Assembly (NCBI GenBank): GCA_030698575.1
Contig: JAUYMQ010000586.1
Coordinates: forward strand, 1 to 8,754
DNA: 8,754 bases
Source of the DNA: Deltaproteobacteria bacterium
Lineage (GTDB): Bacteria > JAUYMQ01
Reading direction: 5' to 3'
The translations under genes were made by a program, and so were the position numbers. The notes below the pieces were generated by a model. The model was not told where the DNA came from. It saw nothing but the letters and a program-made list of their open reading frames with translations, and ran no database searches. Shown here piece after piece: positions 6,408-8,754 of the stretch (position 1 is the first letter of the stretch; every line of letters begins with the position of its first letter).

Positions 6408-8754
6408 TTGCCCCGAGTCGTCGCCGCCGCCTGCCTCGCCCTTCTCGTCGCCCTCGCGGGGTGCGTGAAGAAGCAGGTCGCGCCTCCCATCGCCGGCGAA
6501 GGTCGCCTCAAGCCCGGGCAGGAAGCGCTCATCCCCGGCACACCCACCGCTGAGGGCGAGGCCGTTGCTCTGCCTCGCCTCATGGCCGGCGCCCCGCGCG
6601 CCGTCCTCTATCTCCAGATCGATCCGATGTCGGCCGGGTACGCCCGGCGCCTCGGCTGGGATTGCGCCGACGAGGCCGCGGCGCGGCCGGGTGAGATCGC
6701 CTGTTTCACCGCCGTCGTGAGCCACAAGCCGGGGACGGCCTCCTCAGGCGACGCCACGCTGACCCAGAAGCTTCCCGCCGGCCTTGCGCCGCTCGACACG
6801 GTGCCCTCGGCGGGGCTTCACTGCGCCGATGAGGCGGGGGCGCTCACCTGCGACATCGCGCCCCTCGAGGGGCGCCAGTACGTGACCCTGGCAATCCGCG
6901 CGCGCGTCGTCGCAGGCGCAGGGGCGGGCGCGCGGCTTTGCACCAGCGCCGCCCTCGAGAGCCCGAGGTCGATCGCGCGGGCAAAAGCGGCGCCCGACAC
7001 GCCGCTCGGCGCGCCTCTCGAGGCGTGCGTCACCGTGAGCGCGCCGCCGGCGCCACCGCCACCGCTTGTACCGGCTCCGCCACCACTGGCGCCGCCGCCG
7101 CCGATCCCGGAACCGAAGCCGGTCGTGCCGCCACCCGCGCCCCCGCCTCCTCCGGCCGCGGAGCCCGCTCCACCGCCACCTCCTCCTCCGCCCCCGCCGC
7201 CGCCCGCGCCGGTGCTCCGCCTCTCGAAGAAGCGGATGGATGCCGCCGACGCAAAAAAACTTGGCTGGACTTGCGACGCCGATCCCGTCGAGGCCGGCGG
7301 CTTCGCGTGCTTCGAGGTGCGGATAGCGCATCAGGCGGGGACAGCCCCCTCGAAAGTTTCGGCACTCACCGACACCCTGCCCGCCGGCCTCGTCATTGAA
7401 CAGATCGATACGGCCGGAATCTCCTGTCGCAGCAAGACCGCCCCGCTCGCCTGCGAAGTCTCGTCGCTCGACGGGGACGAGGAAGCGCGTCTCTCCATCC
7501 AGGCAAGGGTCGCGGAGAACGCCGGCGCGGACGCGCCGCTTTGCAACCGCGTCGCGCTCGAAAGCCCGGGCGCGAAGGTCGAGCCGGCGGCCACCGCGGA
7601 AGCCTGTATCAGCGTGCGCAAGAAAGTACCGCCGAAGCTGCGCTTCGAGAAGACGCGCCTCGGGGCAAGCATCGCCGAAGAGCTGGGCTGGGCCTGCGCG
7701 GCGGGCGAGGCGAAGCCGGGAGAGAGTGTCTGCTTCGAGGTGACGCTGACTCACGCGGGAGGCGATGCGCTCGCGTCGGCCGAGATTCGCGACGCGCTTC
7801 CGGCGGGTTTGACGCCGGCTGACGTGGCGGCAACGGCCGGAACGACCTGCGTCGCAGCTGCAACGCCGATCGTCTGCAGCACGCGCGAGATGAAGGCAGG
7901 CGATCGCGCCGTCATTCGCATCCGCGCCGAGATCACAGCCGAAGCGCCGGCGGGCCAGACCCTCTGCAACGAGGCCCGGGTTGACGCGCCCGGCGCCGGC
8001 GTGGAGCCCCGGACGAGTGCAACGGCCTGCGTCACCGTGGTCCTCCCGCCGCCTCCGCCGCCGCCTCCGCCACCGCCTCCTCCACCCGCGCCCCCGGCGC
8101 CAGAACCAGCGCCACCGCCGCCTCCGCCGCCGCTGCCGGCGCCCGTGCTCGATCTCGGGAAGACACGGATGGGCCTGAGCGAGGCTCGCCGGCTCGGCTG
8201 GACTTGCGACGCCGATCCCGTCGAGACCGGCGGCCAGGTCTGCTTCGAGGTGACGATTGCGCACGAAGCGGGAACCGGGCCCTCCGAGCCCTCGACGCTC
8301 ACCGACACGCTCCCGCCCGGCCTGGCCGTCGAAGAGATTGATTCGTCCGCCGCGCTCGACTGCCGCACCGACGAGAACCGCATCACGTGCACCGTCGCGC
8401 CGCTCGACGGCGGAGACAGCGCCAATCTTCACGTTCGGATGAGGGTCGAGGACGACGCGCCCGCGGAGATGCCGCTCTGCAACCGCGCGGGGCTCGAAAG
8501 CCCCGGCGCAACACTGCACCCTGCGGCCTCCACGGAGGCCTGTGTCAGGGTGCGCGCGAAGGTGCCGCCCGTGCTGCGCTTCGAGAAGACGCTTCTGGGC
8601 GCAAGCGAGGCCTCGGCACTGGGCTGGGAATGTGCAACCGGAGAGGTGAAGCCGGGAGAGCGCGTCTGCTTCGAGATCACGCTGCGCCACATCGGGGGCG
8701 ACCCCTTCCCGCCGGCTGAGATCCGCGACCTGCTTCCGCGCGGACTTGTCTTCG
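6408..8754 (+). CDS. Large modular lipoprotein: cysteine-rich DUF11-like modules with polyproline linkers, 3' end beyond window
   Basis: Function unknown; an exported, lipid-anchored, probably surface structural or adhesive protein is inferred. The first 782 residues are present. Residues 1-19 form a lipoprotein signal peptide with one Arg, a hydrophobic Ala/Leu/Val core and the lipobox LAGC, acylated at C19. V20 is not Asp, so outer-membrane sorting is expected if E. coli rules apply. A low-complexity segment (20-65) leads to module 1 (about 66-211), polyproline linker 1 (213-268), module A1 (269-about 409), module B1 (about 410-546), linker 2 (547-579), module A2 (580-about 721) and module B2 (about 722 to the edge). 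Each module carries a DUF11-like L.D.LP.GL strand and an LC(N/T) strand. Each complete module has six cysteines: C86, C99, C139, C148, C178, C207; C289, C301, C340, C349, C379, C400; C430, C442, C481, C490, C520, C541; C600, C612, C652, C661, C691, C712. The start is TTG with GGAG six bases upstream. It could be an adhesin, stalk or envelope scaffold. Confidence 0.85.
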   Translation, partial: MPRVVAAACLALLVALAGCVKKQVAPPIAGEGRLKPGQEALIPGTPTAEGEAVALPRLMAGAPRAVLYLQIDPMSAGYARRLGWDCADEAAARPGEIACFTAVVSHKPGTASSGDATLTQKLPAGLAPLDTVPSAGLHCADEAGALTCDIAPLEGRQYVTLAIRARVVAGAGAGARLCTSAALESPRSIARAKAAPDTPLGAPLEACVTVSAPPAPPPPLVPAPPPLAPPPPIPEPKPVVPPPAPPPPPAAEPAPPPPPPPPPPPPAPVLRLSKKRMDAADAKKLGWTCDADPVEAGGFACFEVRIAHQAGTAPSKVSALTDTLPAGLVIEQIDTAGISCRSKTAPLACEVSSLDGDEEARLSIQARVAENAGADAPLCNRVALESPGAKVEPAATAEACISVRKKVPPKLRFEKTRLGASIAEELGWACAAGEAKPGESVCFEVTLTHAGGDALASAEIRDALPAGLTPADVAATAGTTCVAAATPIVCSTREMKAGDRAVIRIRAEITAEAPAGQTLCNEARVDAPGAGVEPRTSATACVTVVLPPPPPPPPPPPPPPAPPAPEPAPPPPPPPLPAPVLDLGKTRMGLSEARRLGWTCDADPVETGGQVCFEVTIAHEAGTGPSEPSTLTDTLPPGLAVEEIDSSAALDCRTDENRITCTVAPLDGGDSANLHVRMRVEDDAPAEMPLCNRAGLESPGATLHPAASTEACVRVRAKVPPVLRFEKTLLGASEASALGWECATGEVKPGERVCFEITLRHIGGDPFPPAEIRDLLPRGLVF
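7044..7211 (+). repeat. Polyproline linker 1 (low-complexity CCN tract)
   Basis: Encodes residues 213-268 of the lipoprotein, nearly all Pro with scattered Ala, Glu, Lys, Val and Leu. The longest uninterrupted run is 12 prolines (255-266). Codons mix CCG, CCA, CCT and CCC, so the DNA is imperfectly repetitive and the protein composition appears selected rather than produced by recent slippage of one unit. It separates module 1 from the first A-B pair. Confidence 0.9.
7212..8144 (+). repeat. Tandem super-repeat unit 1 (module A - KVPP - module B - polyproline linker)
   Basis: A 933-base (311-codon) in-frame block. It opens with VLRLSKKRM and contains LGWTCDADPVE. Module A joins module B through KKVPP, and B opens with LRFEKT and LGAS. 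The same order recurs immediately in unit 2. A 30-base identity at 7263-7292 against 8196-8225 shows duplication at DNA level. Confidence 0.85.
8046..8144 (+). repeat. Polyproline linker 2 (low-complexity CCN tract)
   Basis: Encodes residues 547-579, opening with 14 consecutive prolines (547-560) and then alternating Ala/Glu/Pro. It is shorter than linker 1 and separates the two A-B module pairs. Mixed proline codons again argue for selection on the protein. Confidence 0.9.
8145..8754 (+). repeat. Tandem super-repeat unit 2, incomplete at window edge
   Basis: Second copy of the A-B block. The offset is 933 bases in module A and 936 bases at the start of module B (7638 against 8574), so one codon was gained or lost since duplication. 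The window ends about 60 residues into module B2; a third linker and more units may follow. Confidence 0.8.

Noticed and set aside
6179-6583. N-terminal extension of the CoA-transferase
   Set aside because: The 135 extra residues show no family similarity and cross the intergenic region. The ATG at 6178 has a good Shine-Dalgarno and aligns with the family start.
7044-8144. CCN-rich tracts considered as a CRISPR or satellite array
   Set aside because: There are no fixed repeats with unique spacers. The tracts are in-frame proline codons of a protein linker.
6744-8690. Long open frame of 648 codons on the minus strand
   Set aside because: It lies antisense to the lipoprotein. Its protein is Arg/Gly-rich low complexity with no domain, and the opposite strand has a signal peptide and repeated modules. 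The openness comes from GC-rich, stop-poor codon use.

Overview
The window comes from a GC-rich bacterial genome. It is probably Gram-negative: it carries a lipoprotein with an outer-membrane-type +2 residue, a two-HRDC RNase D and an NtrC-type sigma-54 activator. An F420H2:NADP oxidoreductase-like gene and a class III CoA-transferase narrow this to lineages that use deazaflavin F420 and branched CoA metabolism. Environmental groups near Desulfobacterota, Myxococcota or Tectomicrobia would fit, but I cannot place it firmly. No rRNA, tRNA, CRISPR array or insertion sequence was seen.

Layout. (1) Positions 1-2831, minus strand: a leftward operon of an NtrC/HupR-like response regulator, a 70-residue DUF3311-type membrane protein and a sodium:solute symporter that runs off the left edge. 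The three genes are joined by two GTGA stop/start overlaps. (2) About 2811-3061: a divergent promoter region. (3) 3062-4210, plus strand: RNase D with an intact DEDDy catalytic set. (4) 4236-6178, minus strand: a class III CoA-transferase followed 35 bases later by an NpdG-like F420-dependent NADP oxidoreductase. This pair converges on RNase D with only 25 bases between stops. (5) 6179-6407: a second divergent intergenic region. (6) 6408-8754, plus strand: the start and first 782 codons of a large lipoprotein made of cysteine-rich DUF11-like modules and long polyproline linkers, running off the right edge.

How the genes fit together. The left operon looks like a regulator made together with a Na+-coupled uptake system. 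Its sensor kinase is not visible; it may lie beyond the left edge or be fused to the symporter, as in CbrA. The CoA-transferase and F420 oxidoreductase look like one transcription unit, but their substrates cannot be read from sequence.

The most unusual element is the right-hand lipoprotein. Each complete module carries six cysteines at nearly fixed spacing. Modules occur as A-B pairs with a short KVPP joint inside a pair and a polyproline linker between pairs, and the whole A-B-linker block of 933 bases is duplicated in tandem. Both large edge genes are incomplete only because the window ends; no internal frameshift was seen in them.
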